NCBI GenBank assembly: GCA_002412625.1
Contig: DHVK01000028.1
Coordinates: 1-34,033, forward strand
Direction of reading: 5' to 3'
Source: Cloacimonetes bacterium UBA5210
GTDB taxonomy: Bacteria; Cloacimonadota; Cloacimonadia; Cloacimonadales; Cloacimonadaceae
Length of the DNA: 34,033 nucleotides
Part shown: positions 8,701-15,812 of the stretch, in pieces
Layout: each line of letters begins with the position of its first letter
How positions within the stretch are numbered: position 1 is the first letter of the stretch
Notes under the pieces: generated by a model
Told to the model about the DNA's origin: nothing
The model's input: the letters and a program-made list of their open reading frames with translations, nothing else
Database searches by the model: none
Program-made: the position numbers and the translations under genes

Positions 8701-11427
8701 CTTATTGGCATCACCGGAACCAAATACTTCGCCTTCTACGGTGAATCCACGTTAGCCGGCGGCGATAACGACATGCACGTCGATAACGTCACTGTCCGCG
8801 AAACCCCTGCTGCCCCGATCTTCGGCATCACTCCCGCTTCCAAGGACTTCGGTCAAGTGGAGCTGGGCACCACTGCTAGCCAAGTATTCACCATCAGCAA
8901 CTCCGGTGCCGGCGTTCTGGGACTCTCCAGCATCGTCATCACCGAAGGTGGAGAACATTTCTCCATCACGGTTCCCGTTGCTCCCGAAGCCATGAACCTC
9001 GCTACCGGCGAAACTGCCACCTTCACCGTGCAGTATGCCCCCACCGCCGTAGAAAGCAATAATGGCACCATCAACATCAACCATGACGGTGGAACCGATA
9101 CCGTTGCCCTCAGCGGCGAAGGCTACACCCGTCCTGCCGGCTCCACCTACGAAAACCCCTATCTGGTTACCTTGCCTCTGGTAGATTTCGCCGGCGACAC
9201 CGCCCTCTATGGCGATGACTACGAATCTAACTGGGTAAGCCCCTCGAACAACTACCTTGCCGGCGATGACATGGTATTGCGCTTCAGTCTGGATCAACCC
9301 AGCATGATCAGCGGCACCCTACAAGCTACAGTGGGTACCTGGATCGGCATGATCTTCGTGAATACTGCTCCGAATCCCACTACCCCGGCTCCCGTACTCG
9401 CAGCTGCCACAAGCTCAGGCTCACTGGCAACCCTGGCAGCCACCGAATTCGCAGCAGGCACATATTCCATCCTGCTCTCCACCTATCCCAGTCCGCAGTC
9501 GTTCCAGTTCGTTCTGAACCTGAACGCTGTGCCGATCATTGCCACTCCTCCCGGCGTCGTAAGCATCAGCTATCCCGCCAACGAAGCAACCGGTCTTCCC
9601 ATCGGCGGATTCAACCTCAGCTGGACCCCTGACGCAGCAGCCGGAAGCCCGGATTACTACTCTGTATATATGTCCATGGACGCGGAAAGCATCTACGACG
9701 ACATCTATATCGAAACCACCGAAACCAGCTACAACCCTGTAGCCGAAAACGTCCTCACCTTCAACCACAATGAACGTTGGTATTGGACTGTGGAAGCTCA
9801 TAACACCGAAGGTTCTGCCCTGCTGGAAACCTTGTCCTGGTTCCAAATCCAGGATGTCCCTCAGGTCATCACCACTTTCCCCTGGAACGAAGATTTCGAA
9901 GCCGAAACCTTCCCTCCCGCGGACTGGGCTATTCACAACAACGATCCCAACCCCACTGCCTGGGTGCGTACCATTGCCCAAAACCACACTCCCGCCGGCA
10001 CTGCTTCTGCCTACCATGCATATGATGGCAGCAACGATGCCGAAGGCTGGATGATCACCCCCGCGATCCAGCTTCCTGCCGCTGGTGACTATGTGCTGAG
10101 CTGGTGGAACTTCAATGCCTTCCCCACTTACATGGTTTACAATGGCGTGATGATCGGAACCAGCAGCGATCCTGCCCACGAAAGCTGGACCGAAATCTGG
10201 AGCGCCACAAGCGTCGCCCAAGCCTGGAGCAACGCAGTAGTTCCGTTGAACGATTACCTGGGCCAAACCGTGCACTTCGCTTTCGTATATGAAGGTTATG
10301 ATGCCGACGACTGGTTTGTGGATGATGTAAGCGTGTATGAACTCCTCATCGATGAAATTCCGCCCACCATCACCCATCTGCCTCTGTTGAACACTCCGAC
10401 CACAGACGCTCCTTATACCGTTGCCGCAAGCATCGTGGACGACAGCACTTGGAACAACGCCATCGCCGGCGCAAACATGTATTACACCACCGATGGCAGC
10501 CTCAACTGGGGTGCCGCAGTGCCCATGACCCTGACCGAAGGCGTATATTATGCCCAGATCCCCGCTCAAATGCTGGGTACTGCCGTCAATTACAAGATCG
10601 AAGCCGAAGATAGCGAAGGCAATCTTGCCGTTTCCAATACCTTCAGTTTCAGCGTAGCCAACCCCACCTGGGTGTGGTACGATCAAGGCGGAACCACCTA
10701 TACCGGCTATACCGCCTATAACTTCGGTCCCACCGTGGTCTTCAACAACCCCTTCTTCGGAACCGGAATGCCGCTGCACCTGCTTGGCACCGATGGTAGC
10801 TCATACTATGGCAATAGCGCGGATCTCGTGATCTATAGCTATGATGGCGTTGATATGGTTCCCGTTTATACCCAGCCCGTGACCTTCGGAGTTCAGACCT
10901 ACGATACCTTCGATATCTCTGCTCAGAACGTCATGATCGATACTCCATATTTCATGGTAGCCTACGAGAATATCCCCATGGGTAACTATATTCTCTTTGA
11001 CGGTACTTATGATTATGGTACTTCCTTCGTGAAAATCGATGGTGAGCTCTTTACCCTCAGCAGCTCCGGCTCCTGGGCGATAGGCGCATTCATCACCAAT
11101 GGTGAATCCACCGATCTCGACAGCCCTGTGCTTAGCCTCGCGCTTTCCGCAAGCAATCAGCCCGAACTTAGCTGGATCGCCGTAACCGGCGCCAACGGCT
11201 ATATCGTCGAAGCTTCCGCGGATCCCTATGCCAGCACCTGGACAAACCTGGGAACCGTTGCCGGAACCTCATTTACCTACACCGGCACCGAGCCCATGAA
11301 GTTCTTCCGCGTTACCGCTACCGATGCCGCAAGCACCCGCATCAGCAGCTCAACCGTGATGAACATCCAAACCCGGAGCATCAAAGCCGACCTGGCTCCC
11401 AAAACTCCGATTAACCTGCGTAAATAA
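5704..11427 (+). CDS. giant exported multidomain protein with choice-of-anchor J, anchor D and Fn3-like modules (1907 aa)
   Basis: Largest gene of the window and probably a secreted or surface protein. The signal peptide is MKK plus a hydrophobic core, cleaved near LSAQ (residue 21). Residues 22-255 form an N-terminal beta-rich domain absent from the paralog at 650. Choice-of-anchor J-like modules start near residues 346 (SFEATTFPP), 587, 857 and 1395 (DFEAETFPP). Anchor D-like modules lie near 760-850 (WAFGEV) and 1037-1140 (KDFGQV). A prepeptidase-C-like stretch is at about 1145-1275. Fn3-like modules lie near 255-345, 490-578, 1280-1380 and 1810-1880. The 1285-1550 segment closely resembles residues 465-735 of the 650 gene product. 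It ends in a short basic tail (INLRK) with no YPNPF sorting domain, so how it stays at the surface, if it does, is unclear. Function is inferred only from domains. Confidence 0.9.
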   Translation: MKKIMILLAVLLASFAMLSAQSIAEYTFSTTTDGTLDDMSGSIDLLAPGTYYDDTASPVTDIGFTFALGASAYTQFSVNSNGQMQLGSTAIGGGASTPGANLARLAPISGDNAIRATGRMHYKVVGSAPNRRLVVEWLDLRVNYSNAAETGTYSRMQAWLYEGSNNIKFVYGTMWNMSTSAQSRSVYVSTSNVVGSLGQVTTITTTPTWTNNATSLTATSFPASSAMLNLSSDTEGARRVFHINYPVYTTPPNPAVLLSPTQNSWALTNAVLSWQSGGGGASSYDVYFGTSSNPPFVVNQASTSYTPSLNEATTYYWKIVARNEHGAAEATEIRSFRTPNSSQLAESFEATTFPPAGWANPGTWSRSTTTPIFHGTAQAYKYGSSSTKYILSTPMLTINNGDELSFASKVSGVTGTIEVIYSTDRTNWEVLETIAHTTANIYQNNNVDLSGIEGNYYLGFRNGLQAVSYYIDSVFGPEITPLVPGAPILSAPADLAVNQSTYPTFTWTAPATGGIPTGYNLYLDTDDGRTLYASNVTSPYTVTSPLAYEATYYWTVEAFNSAGSGDPAPARSFSVMADPTIYALPYTDGFEDGNTNDAIIVNNWTQAFVTGTKNWTINSTNTTYNRTPRTGSFNATLAWSASTWLFRPVQLVGGTSYDVEVWARQDHVDTAFANLQISYGTEGTAVGMVNTIAAQTPLTNGDYQRVNGSFTPATSGIYYIGILGTLPTSTNWHISIDDITVRETPADPSFTYSPTEWAFGEVLVNGTASKLFTIGNNGGGFIDVESVVVDGDFFSLSQAFSPVSLGAGQSSTFTVVYNPTAGGLHSGTVTISDGRDTYVIELSASCFDPTITTFPWTESFGTATTDTFPPASWSRLAGQYPVASGTSTFWGRGNWLNGAVGNNAAKMNIYGTSRFAWLITPPIAIPADGFELKFDLGLTDYANANVIEDLTSQLDDKLIVVMSDSPNMTNPVILREYNNSGSEFVYNNIPNTGTSVTLPLIGITGTKYFAFYGESTLAGGDNDMHVDNVTVRETPAAPIFGITPASKDFGQVELGTTASQVFTISNSGAGVLGLSSIVITEGGEHFSITVPVAPEAMNLATGETATFTVQYAPTAVESNNGTININHDGGTDTVALSGEGYTRPAGSTYENPYLVTLPLVDFAGDTALYGDDYESNWVSPSNNYLAGDDMVLRFSLDQPSMISGTLQATVGTWIGMIFVNTAPNPTTPAPVLAAATSSGSLATLAATEFAAGTYSILLSTYPSPQSFQFVLNLNAVPIIATPPGVVSISYPANEATGLPIGGFNLSWTPDAAAGSPDYYSVYMSMDAESIYDDIYIETTETSYNPVAENVLTFNHNERWYWTVEAHNTEGSALLETLSWFQIQDVPQVITTFPWNEDFEAETFPPADWAIHNNDPNPTAWVRTIAQNHTPAGTASAYHAYDGSNDAEGWMITPAIQLPAAGDYVLSWWNFNAFPTYMVYNGVMIGTSSDPAHESWTEIWSATSVAQAWSNAVVPLNDYLGQTVHFAFVYEGYDADDWFVDDVSVYELLIDEIPPTITHLPLLNTPTTDAPYTVAASIVDDSTWNNAIAGANMYYTTDGSLNWGAAVPMTLTEGVYYAQIPAQMLGTAVNYKIEAEDSEGNLAVSNTFSFSVANPTWVWYDQGGTTYTGYTAYNFGPTVVFNNPFFGTGMPLHLLGTDGSSYYGNSADLVIYSYDGVDMVPVYTQPVTFGVQTYDTFDISAQNVMIDTPYFMVAYENIPMGNYILFDGTYDYGTSFVKIDGELFTLSSSGSWAIGAFITNGESTDLDSPVLSLALSASNQPELSWIAVTGANGYIVEASADPYASTWTNLGTVAGTSFTYTGTEPMKFFRVTATDAASTRISSSTVMNIQTRSIKADLAPKTPINLRK

Positions 11428-11463
11428 ACTATCGGCGGTGATTACCGCTGATTGATTAGCATA

Positions 11464-11489
11464 AACCCCTGCTTCGGCGGGGGTTTTTT
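11464..11489 (+). terminator. intrinsic terminator with TTCG loop
   Basis: The stem AACCCCTGC / GCGGGGGTT (one G-T pair) is closed by a TTCG tetraloop (11473-11476) and followed by a T-run. It lies 36 bases after the stop codon of the 1907-aa gene. Confidence 0.9.
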
Positions 11490-11495
11490 GATACA

Positions 11496-11820
11496 TGCCG
11501 CAACCGCAGCACTGCAGCACCAACTAACCGCAGCACCAATTTTATAGAACGCAGATTGAACGGATTGAACGGATTGTTAGGATTTTTATCTGAGTTACGG
11601 GCGGCAACTGCAGCACCAACTAACCGTAGCACCGATTTTATAGAACTATGATCGACAGGATCCCCATGATCTTCATGATTATTCTGTATGATTGGAAACC
11701 GCAGCACCGATTTTCATAGAACGCAGATTGAACGGATTGAACTGATTGTGACGATTTTTATTTGATTTACGAGTTACGAGCTACAACCGCAGAACCGCAG
11801 CACCAAGCACGCAAAAAGCC
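11496..11820 (+). repeat. repeat family B, two partial units
   Basis: GAACGCAGATTG phrases begin at about 11548 and 11720, each followed by degenerate GGATTG repeats, a GATTTTTAT segment and CAACTAACCG-type repeats. Between them is the GATC-phased core: GATC at 11650, 11659 and 11668, then GATT at 11677. The core lies in a longer conserved segment (about 11641-11700) that recurs at 13208-13263. There is no coding potential; with family A block 2 it fills the space to the 12205-12804 gene. Confidence 0.75.
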
Positions 11821-11822
11821 AC

Positions 11823-12098
11823 CCACTGGAACTCGCCCCTCCTGGGGCGTTTTTCTGTCAAACAGCACCCAAGCATACAAAAAAGCCCTCACCCCACCCA
11901 TACATTCCTACAGTTCAAAAACTCTGGCATTAAAACCATGGGATACTGGAACTCGCCCCTCCTGGGGCGTTTTTCTGTCAAACAGCACCCAAGCCCACAA
12001 AAAAGCCTCCACACCCAAACACCGCCACCATAAATACTCCCGCTATTAGCCCTCTGGGTGAAGGCTGGCAGAAAAACGCCCCGGGAGGAACGAGCTCC
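11823..12098. repeat. repeat family A, block 2 (two forward, one inverted copy)
   Basis: Forward copies lie at 11828-11859 and 11948-11979, and the inverted copy at 12067-12098. The 120-bp spacing reflects a long unit whose spacer contains the phrase TTCAAAAACTCTGGCATT and ends ACCATGGGATACT just before GGAAC. The tail before the inverted copy (about 12028-12066, with GCTATTAGCCCTCTGGGTGA) is shared with blocks 3 and 4. Confidence 0.85.
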
Positions 12099-12146
12099 AA
12101 TCGCAGTACCGCAACACCAAGCAACCCCAGCACCAATCTTTTATCC

Positions 12147-12186
12147 CGTAAATCATGGGGATCCCGTCGATCATAGTTCTATCAAA
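12147..12186 (-). repeat. family B GATC core, inverted fragment
   Basis: This is the reverse complement of the family B core, with GATC at 12160 and 12169 (9 bp apart) and the flanking phrase AGAACTATGATC on the minus strand. It ends about 20 bases from the 3' end of the minus-strand gene. Confidence 0.65.
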
Positions 12187-12204
12187 CAGACAGTTAGCCC
12201 CCCA

Positions 12205-12804
12205 TCACTCCCCGCAGCCCGGCAGATACACCACCCGCTTCCAGCTCTTCACACAGCGCCGGAAATATTTCCCCAATTCCGGATCCACCGCCTCAATGCC
12301 GTCGATGCAGCGCCGGATCGCCCTATTCACCGCTTTGGTGGCTTTTTGCTCCGCGTCCATGAACTTCCGGATGCGGCCGTCCTTGGATAGCACCTTCTGC
12401 AGATAGTCCTGCAAACGCTCTTTTTCTTCCAGGATCTCTGCCAAAGCGCATAGGTCGTTATTCACGCGCAGCTCCGCTTCGATGTTGATCACTTGCTGCA
12501 GCCGCCGCGTAACTTCTTGCACACATCGTTTATCCGCCAGATCGATGCCGCTGTCCGCTTCATAATAGTTCAAGCCCATCGCTTCCAGAGCGGTGGACTT
12601 TTGCCGGGACAGGCTGCGATATTGCTCCGGAATCTCCAGATCCGAGCAAGCCAGTTCCCGCGCGTTATACATCTGTGCCGGGTGCCGCAAGAGCTCCAGC
12701 AGATAAGTCCAGCCCACAGTCTTGCTGAACACGTAGCAATTGCCGTTGTAACGCAGTTCAACGTTTTTGGCACTTTCCTGAATCTCGAAAATTGAGTTCT
12801 GCAT
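12205..12804 (-). CDS. orphan protein resembling the C-terminal domain of large ATPase/TPR-type regulators (199 aa)
   Basis: The start is placed at 12804, because AGGAGA (minus strand, 12811-12816) lies just upstream of it; an ATG 18 bases further up would contain that site inside the gene. The N-terminal half (GNCYVFSKTVGWTYLLELLR, then HP and a RELA-like phrase) and the C-terminal half (KATKAVNRAIRRCIDGIE, then DPELGKYF) follow the pattern I know from a domain at the end of multidomain actinobacterial and proteobacterial regulators. In those, 'SKGLRYLAxLLxHPG' is followed by 'VTKAIRxAL..I..HDPxLGxHL'. Here it stands alone, with a coiled-coil-prone middle (residues 85-150). A winged-helix-like fold is a guess. 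No signal peptide, no enzyme motif and no operon partner is seen. It sits between repeat families. Confidence 0.75.
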   Translation of the reverse strand: MQNSIFEIQESAKNVELRYNGNCYVFSKTVGWTYLLELLRHPAQMYNARELACSDLEIPEQYRSLSRQKSTALEAMGLNYYEADSGIDLADKRCVQEVTRRLQQVINIEAELRVNNDLCALAEILEEKERLQDYLQKVLSKDGRIRKFMDAEQKATKAVNRAIRRCIDGIEAVDPELGKYFRRCVKSWKRVVYLPGCGE

Positions 12805-12854
12805 CGTTCTATCTCCTATCATAGTTTTTCCGGCACATGTTGAATGCCTGGCAC

Positions 12855-12883
12855 AATGTATTCAGTCCTACTAATATTGTCAA
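12855..12883 (-). promoter_or_regulatory. sigma-70-like promoter for the 12205-12804 gene
   Basis: On the minus strand, TTGACA (12883-12878) and TACATT (12860-12855) are separated by exactly 17 bases. They lie 51 bases upstream of the chosen start codon. Confidence 0.7.
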
Positions 12884-12984
12884 GCACAAATTTGTATTTT
12901 TTGCATATTTTGTGGCATCCTTGCTCATCCTTAGCTATCCTGATACATCCGTGTTTAGCTGTGGTCACCGATTTCGCAAGCCCT

Positions 12985-13078
12985 GCTCTGCTGCTCCGGC
13001 TGAGTTTGTACTGGTTTTAAGCCCTTATCATGCTGTGCCCACCCGATAATCACAGCTTAATATCAGCTTAATCCCGGC
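12985..13078. repeat. repeat family C, copy 1
   Basis: Alignable by eye with 26648-26732: both contain a TTTTA(A/G)GC phrase, TTATCATGCT, TGCCCA and then two CAGCTT motifs. This copy is more decayed than the other, and its inner inverted repeat is broken. No coding potential. Confidence 0.55.
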
Positions 13079-13102
13079 TTGGTGGCTGGACCACGCTATA
13101 TT

Positions 13103-13275
13103 GATGGAACGCAGATTGGACTGATTGTGATGATTTTTGTTTGAGTTATGGACGGCAACTGCAACACCAAGCAACTGCAGCACCAACTAACCGTACCACC
13201 GATTTCATAGAACTATGATCGACGGGATCCCCATGATCTTCATGATTATTCTGTATGATTGGAAACCGCAGCACC
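13103..13275 (+). repeat. repeat family B, unit with GATC core
   Basis: It begins with TGGAACGCAGATTGG and includes a CAACTAACCG segment. Its core has GATC at 13217, 13226 and 13235, then GATT at 13244, and it ends with GATTGGAAACCGCAGCACC. The 13208-13263 part is nearly identical to 11641-11700. It directly abuts family A block 3. Confidence 0.75.
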
Positions 13276-13294
13276 CAAGCACACGAAAAGCCAC

Positions 13295-13761
13295 CCACTG
13301 GAACTCGTCCCTCCCGGGGCGTTTTTCTGTCAACCAGCACCCAAGCCCAGCACAAGCACCCCCACCCCACTCCGCCCAACATTCCTACAGTTCAAAAACT
13401 CTGGCATTAAAAACCATGGGAATACTGGAACTCGCCGCTCCCGGGGCGTTTTTCTGTCAAACAGCACCCAAGCACACAAAAAACCACCACCACCCATACA
13501 ATACTACAGTTCAAAAACTCCGGCAATAAACCATGGGAATACTGGAACTCGTCCCTCCTGGGGCGTTTTTCTGTCAAACAGCACCCAAGCCCACAAAAAA
13601 AGCCTCCACTGGAACTCGCCGCTCCTGGGGCGTTTTTCTGTCAAACAGCACCCAAGCCCACAAAAAAGCCTCCACAACCAAACACCGCCTCCATAAATAC
13701 TCCCGCTATTAGCCCTCTGGGTGAAGGCTGGCAGAAAAACGCCCCGGGAGGGACGAGCTCC
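13295..13761. repeat. repeat family A, block 3 (four forward, one inverted copy)
   Basis: Forward copies are at 13300-13331, 13427-13458, 13544-13575 and 13611-13642, and the inverted copy is at 13730-13761. Spacings are 127, 117 and 67 bp, so both the long unit and the short 67-bp unit (spacer CCCACAAAAAAAGCCTCCACT) are present. The block lies immediately upstream of the RAYT transposase gene. Confidence 0.9.
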
Positions 13762-13885
13762 AGCACAAGCCCCCCCCCCTGTCCACACTTTTCAACACCC
13801 ATCCCCCAAAAAACCAAAAATATCACTTTACATATATCCGCCCATCACTCCAGCATCAAGACCAAACGAAGAAAGAGGTGACGCT

Positions 13886-14509
13886 ATGCCTTCCTTGCTG
13901 GATTACAAGCGGTTCCTGCCGCATAAGCAGGAAACCGGGGCGGTGATTATGATCAGTTGGCGACAAAACATGACAATTCCCCAGGCGATATTGGATCTTA
14001 TGCAAGAGCTCGAAACTGCCTGGGACCAGACCCACCTTCCAAACGAGAGTCGCAGCGCTCTGCACAAACAGAAGTATTTCGCCTTTGATGCCGAACTACC
14101 CAAATACAATCACCCGGACTTCTCACTTACCGCTCCTCCCTATGCCGCGATCATCAAGAACGCCCTGCACTATTACGAAAAGAGACTATATCGTTTGCTG
14201 GCTTATTGCCTGATGTCTAACCATATCCATATCATGATCCAGCCCATCCCCAATGCCCAAGCTATCACCCCTCTCATCCCGGACATCGTGAGCAGAATAA
14301 AATCCTACACTGCCAAAAAGATCAATGAACAGCGCGGGACCAAAGGCAGCGTGTGGGCGCACGATTTCTACGACACGATGATGCGCAATGATGAACACTT
14401 GTGGCATGCCCTCAGCTATATCCTGAATAATCCCGTGAAAGCCGGGATCGTGGACAATTGGCAAGACTATCCCCATGGTTTCTGGAACCGCACCCTGTTT
14501 GAACCATGA
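13886..14509 (+). CDS. REP-associated tyrosine transposase (RAYT), Y1/IS200-like HUH family (207 aa)
   Basis: Likely a single-strand DNA endonuclease/transposase that nicks and joins at repeat hairpins through a phosphotyrosine intermediate. The start at 13886 is chosen because AGAGGTG (13874-13880) lies 5 bases upstream; an earlier in-frame ATG at 13721 would translate part of repeat block 3. The HUH metal motif is SNHIHIMIQP, with H113 and H115. The likely nucleophile is Y141, in SYTAKKIN. An MISWRQ strand near the N-terminus and a terminal NNPVKAGIVDNWQDYPHGF segment are typical of the family. The length is slightly above the usual 150-190 aa. The stop codon lies 4 bases before the first repeat of block 4. 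There is no second transposition gene and no obvious terminal inverted repeat other than family A. Confidence 0.9.
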   Translation: MPSLLDYKRFLPHKQETGAVIMISWRQNMTIPQAILDLMQELETAWDQTHLPNESRSALHKQKYFAFDAELPKYNHPDFSLTAPPYAAIIKNALHYYEKRLYRLLAYCLMSNHIHIMIQPIPNAQAITPLIPDIVSRIKSYTAKKINEQRGTKGSVWAHDFYDTMMRNDEHLWHALSYILNNPVKAGIVDNWQDYPHGFWNRTLFEP

Positions 14510-14513
14510 TGCC

Positions 14514-14864
14514 GGAACTCGCCGCTCCCGGGGCGTTTTTCTGTCAAACAGCGCCCATGCCCACAAAAAAGCCTTTACTGGAACTCGCCGCTCCCGGGGC
14601 GTTTTTCTGTCAAACAGCACCCAAGCCCACAAAAAAAGCCTCCACTGGAACTCGTCCCTCCCGGGGCGTTTTTCTGTCAAACAGCACCCATGCCCACAAA
14701 AAAAGCCTCCACTGGAACTCGCCGCTCCCGGGGTGTTTTTCTGTCAAACAGCACCCAAGCCCACAAAAAACCACCACCACCCAAACACCGCCTCCATAAA
14801 TACTCCCGCTATTAGCTCTCTGGGTGAAGGCTGGCAGAAAAACGCCCCGGGAGGGACGAGCTCC
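14514..14864. repeat. repeat family A, block 4 (four forward, one inverted copy)
   Basis: Forward copies start at 14514, 14580, 14647 and 14714 (spacings 66, 67, 67), each 32 bases long and beginning GGAACTCG. The inverted copy is at 14833-14864. The tail 14793-14832 matches that of blocks 2 and 3. Spacings of 66 and 67 bases shift the frame from unit to unit, so the open frames here are not repeat proteins. The rest, to the promoter at 14939, contains nothing else recognisable. Confidence 0.9.
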
Positions 14865-14938
14865 AGCACAAGCACACCCCCTGTCCACTCTTTTCAACAG
14901 CCAAAAATGCCCAAACCAAAAATAAATGCTTTTTGCGC

Positions 14939-14966
14939 TTGACAGGATTTACACCATGCATACATT
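14939..14966 (+). promoter_or_regulatory. sigma-70-like promoter for the 15164-17792 gene pair
   Basis: TTGACA (14939-14944) and TACATT (14961-14966) are separated by 16 bases. The predicted leader to the ATG at 15164 is about 190 nt. Confidence 0.6.
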
Positions 14967-15012
14967 CGGTATTGTGATAACAGAAACCTATTTATAAAGA
15001 GTGTAATGTGCG

Positions 15013-15132
15013 ATGAATCAAAGACATGAAACTTTCAAAAGCGATTCCCGGCGGAACCTGCAAAGCCTGCCGGAAAACCTGAAACGTAGTAATCAATGCC
15101 TCTCAAGGCGAACACGAAATTTTATTTATTAG
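15013..15132 (+). other. leader segment with hairpins and a 39-codon open frame
   Basis: The leader folds into at least one hairpin, CCGGCGG (15048-15054) with CCTGCCGG (15066-15073, one bulged T), and a small one, GCCT/AGGC (15098-15109). An open frame from ATG 15013 runs to TAG 15130-15132, 31 bases before the next gene. It has only a weak binding site, so coding is doubtful. A structured regulatory leader is possible, but I do not recognise a known riboswitch class. Confidence 0.3.
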
Positions 15133-15163
15133 AAATTCAAAACTTCCTTATAGGAGGAATGTT

Positions 15164-15796
15164 ATGAAGAAATTTATATTACCGCTCCTGATCCTGCTCT
15201 TTGTCGGATCGCTCCTGGCGGTTGAATCTGCCCCTTCCGATGTGGTTGGGTATGTAAAATATGACTGTAATCCTGGCCTTAACCTTGTAGCTTTACCCCT
15301 TAATGCCGATTACGACTGGGCTACAATGCTCGGAGATGATTATCCCGAAATTGTGTCTATTCAAAGATGGACAGGCAATAGCTGGTATGCAGTTAACTTT
15401 GACCCGGATTGGGGTTGGGATGATGACTTCGCCATTGATAACACCAGTGTGCTATTCATTCAAACTTCTAACAGCATGAGTATGTATTCATTGGGTGAGG
15501 TTCCTAGCGTCACCCCTCAGTTCAATCTTGTAAGTGGCTTGAATACTATGTATTTGCCTCTTAATAAGGCAGCCATTACAAATACTGAAGAACTTGGTGT
15601 TGAAATTCCTGAAATTACTTCAATACAAAAGTGGACAGGCAATAGCTGGTACGCAGTTAACTACGATGAAGACTGGGGATGGGACGACCTTTACGCTCTA
15701 TCGATTGGTATGCCTATGTTTGTGTTCATCGATGGGACAGTAGGACAATGGCCATCATCAAGAGCGCTATCTAACCCCCTTAGAAGTTCAAAGTAA
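15164..15796 (+). CDS. small exported protein with a two-fold internal repeat (210 aa)
   Basis: Function unknown. AGGAGG (15152-15157) lies 6 bases before the ATG. A signal peptide (MKKFILPLLILLF, cleavage near LLAV) points to export. The mature part is two similar halves, each with a G-L-N-x-x-x-L-P-L-N start and a near-identical TGNSWYAVN-x-D-x-DWGWDD core (cores about 88 residues apart). The DNA encoding the two cores (from 15368 and 15632) is also nearly identical, so the duplication is recent or kept uniform. The Trp/Asp-rich cores suggest a beta-type binding module, but that is inference. It is followed after 16 bases by the 659-aa protein gene, so the two are probably co-transcribed. 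Its base composition looks more AT-rich than that of most neighbours. Confidence 0.8.
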   Translation: MKKFILPLLILLFVGSLLAVESAPSDVVGYVKYDCNPGLNLVALPLNADYDWATMLGDDYPEIVSIQRWTGNSWYAVNFDPDWGWDDDFAIDNTSVLFIQTSNSMSMYSLGEVPSVTPQFNLVSGLNTMYLPLNKAAITNTEELGVEIPEITSIQKWTGNSWYAVNYDEDWGWDDLYALSIGMPMFVFIDGTVGQWPSSRALSNPLRSSK

Positions 15797-15812
15797 TACT
15801 TAGGAGAATAAA

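Larger units (their letters stand above)
13300..14864 (+). mobile_element. RAYT transposase flanked by two REP-like blocks (REPtron-like unit)
   Basis: Blocks 3 and 4 of repeat family A, both with forward copies first and one inverted copy last, bracket the transposase gene at 13886-14509. In other bacteria RAYT genes are single-copy enzymes flanked by the REP hairpins they act on, and the arrangement here fits that model. Exact ends are not defined by target duplications that I can see. Confidence 0.65.

Noticed and set aside
9421..10779. 452-codon open frame antisense to the 1907-aa gene, and similar antisense frames elsewhere
   Set aside because: They mirror high-GC third positions of the real genes, lack ribosome binding sites and show no recognisable domains.
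12805..12822. Upstream ATG for the 199-aa orphan gene
   Set aside because: The ribosome binding site AGGAGA lies inside this extension and fits the ATG at 12804.
13721..13885. Upstream start for the RAYT transposase
   Set aside because: It would translate the inverted copy of repeat block 3; the ATG at 13886 has its own binding site.
14514..14745. Regularly spaced direct repeats that could be taken for a CRISPR array
   Set aside because: The sequences between the repeats are themselves nearly identical, the unit is a hairpin with a T-run, and no cas genes are present.
13259..14942. Long open frames across the repeat blocks encoding repeated peptides such as ELAAPGAFFCQTAPKP
   Set aside because: The units are mostly 67, 117 or 127 bp long, so the frame changes from unit to unit, and the same DNA is a hairpin repeat in both orientations. 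No binding sites or signal peptides were found.
15041..15080. Possible c-di-GMP-I riboswitch
   Set aside because: Only a short GCAAAGCC phrase matches; the GAAA tetraloop, its receptor and the closing stem are not found.
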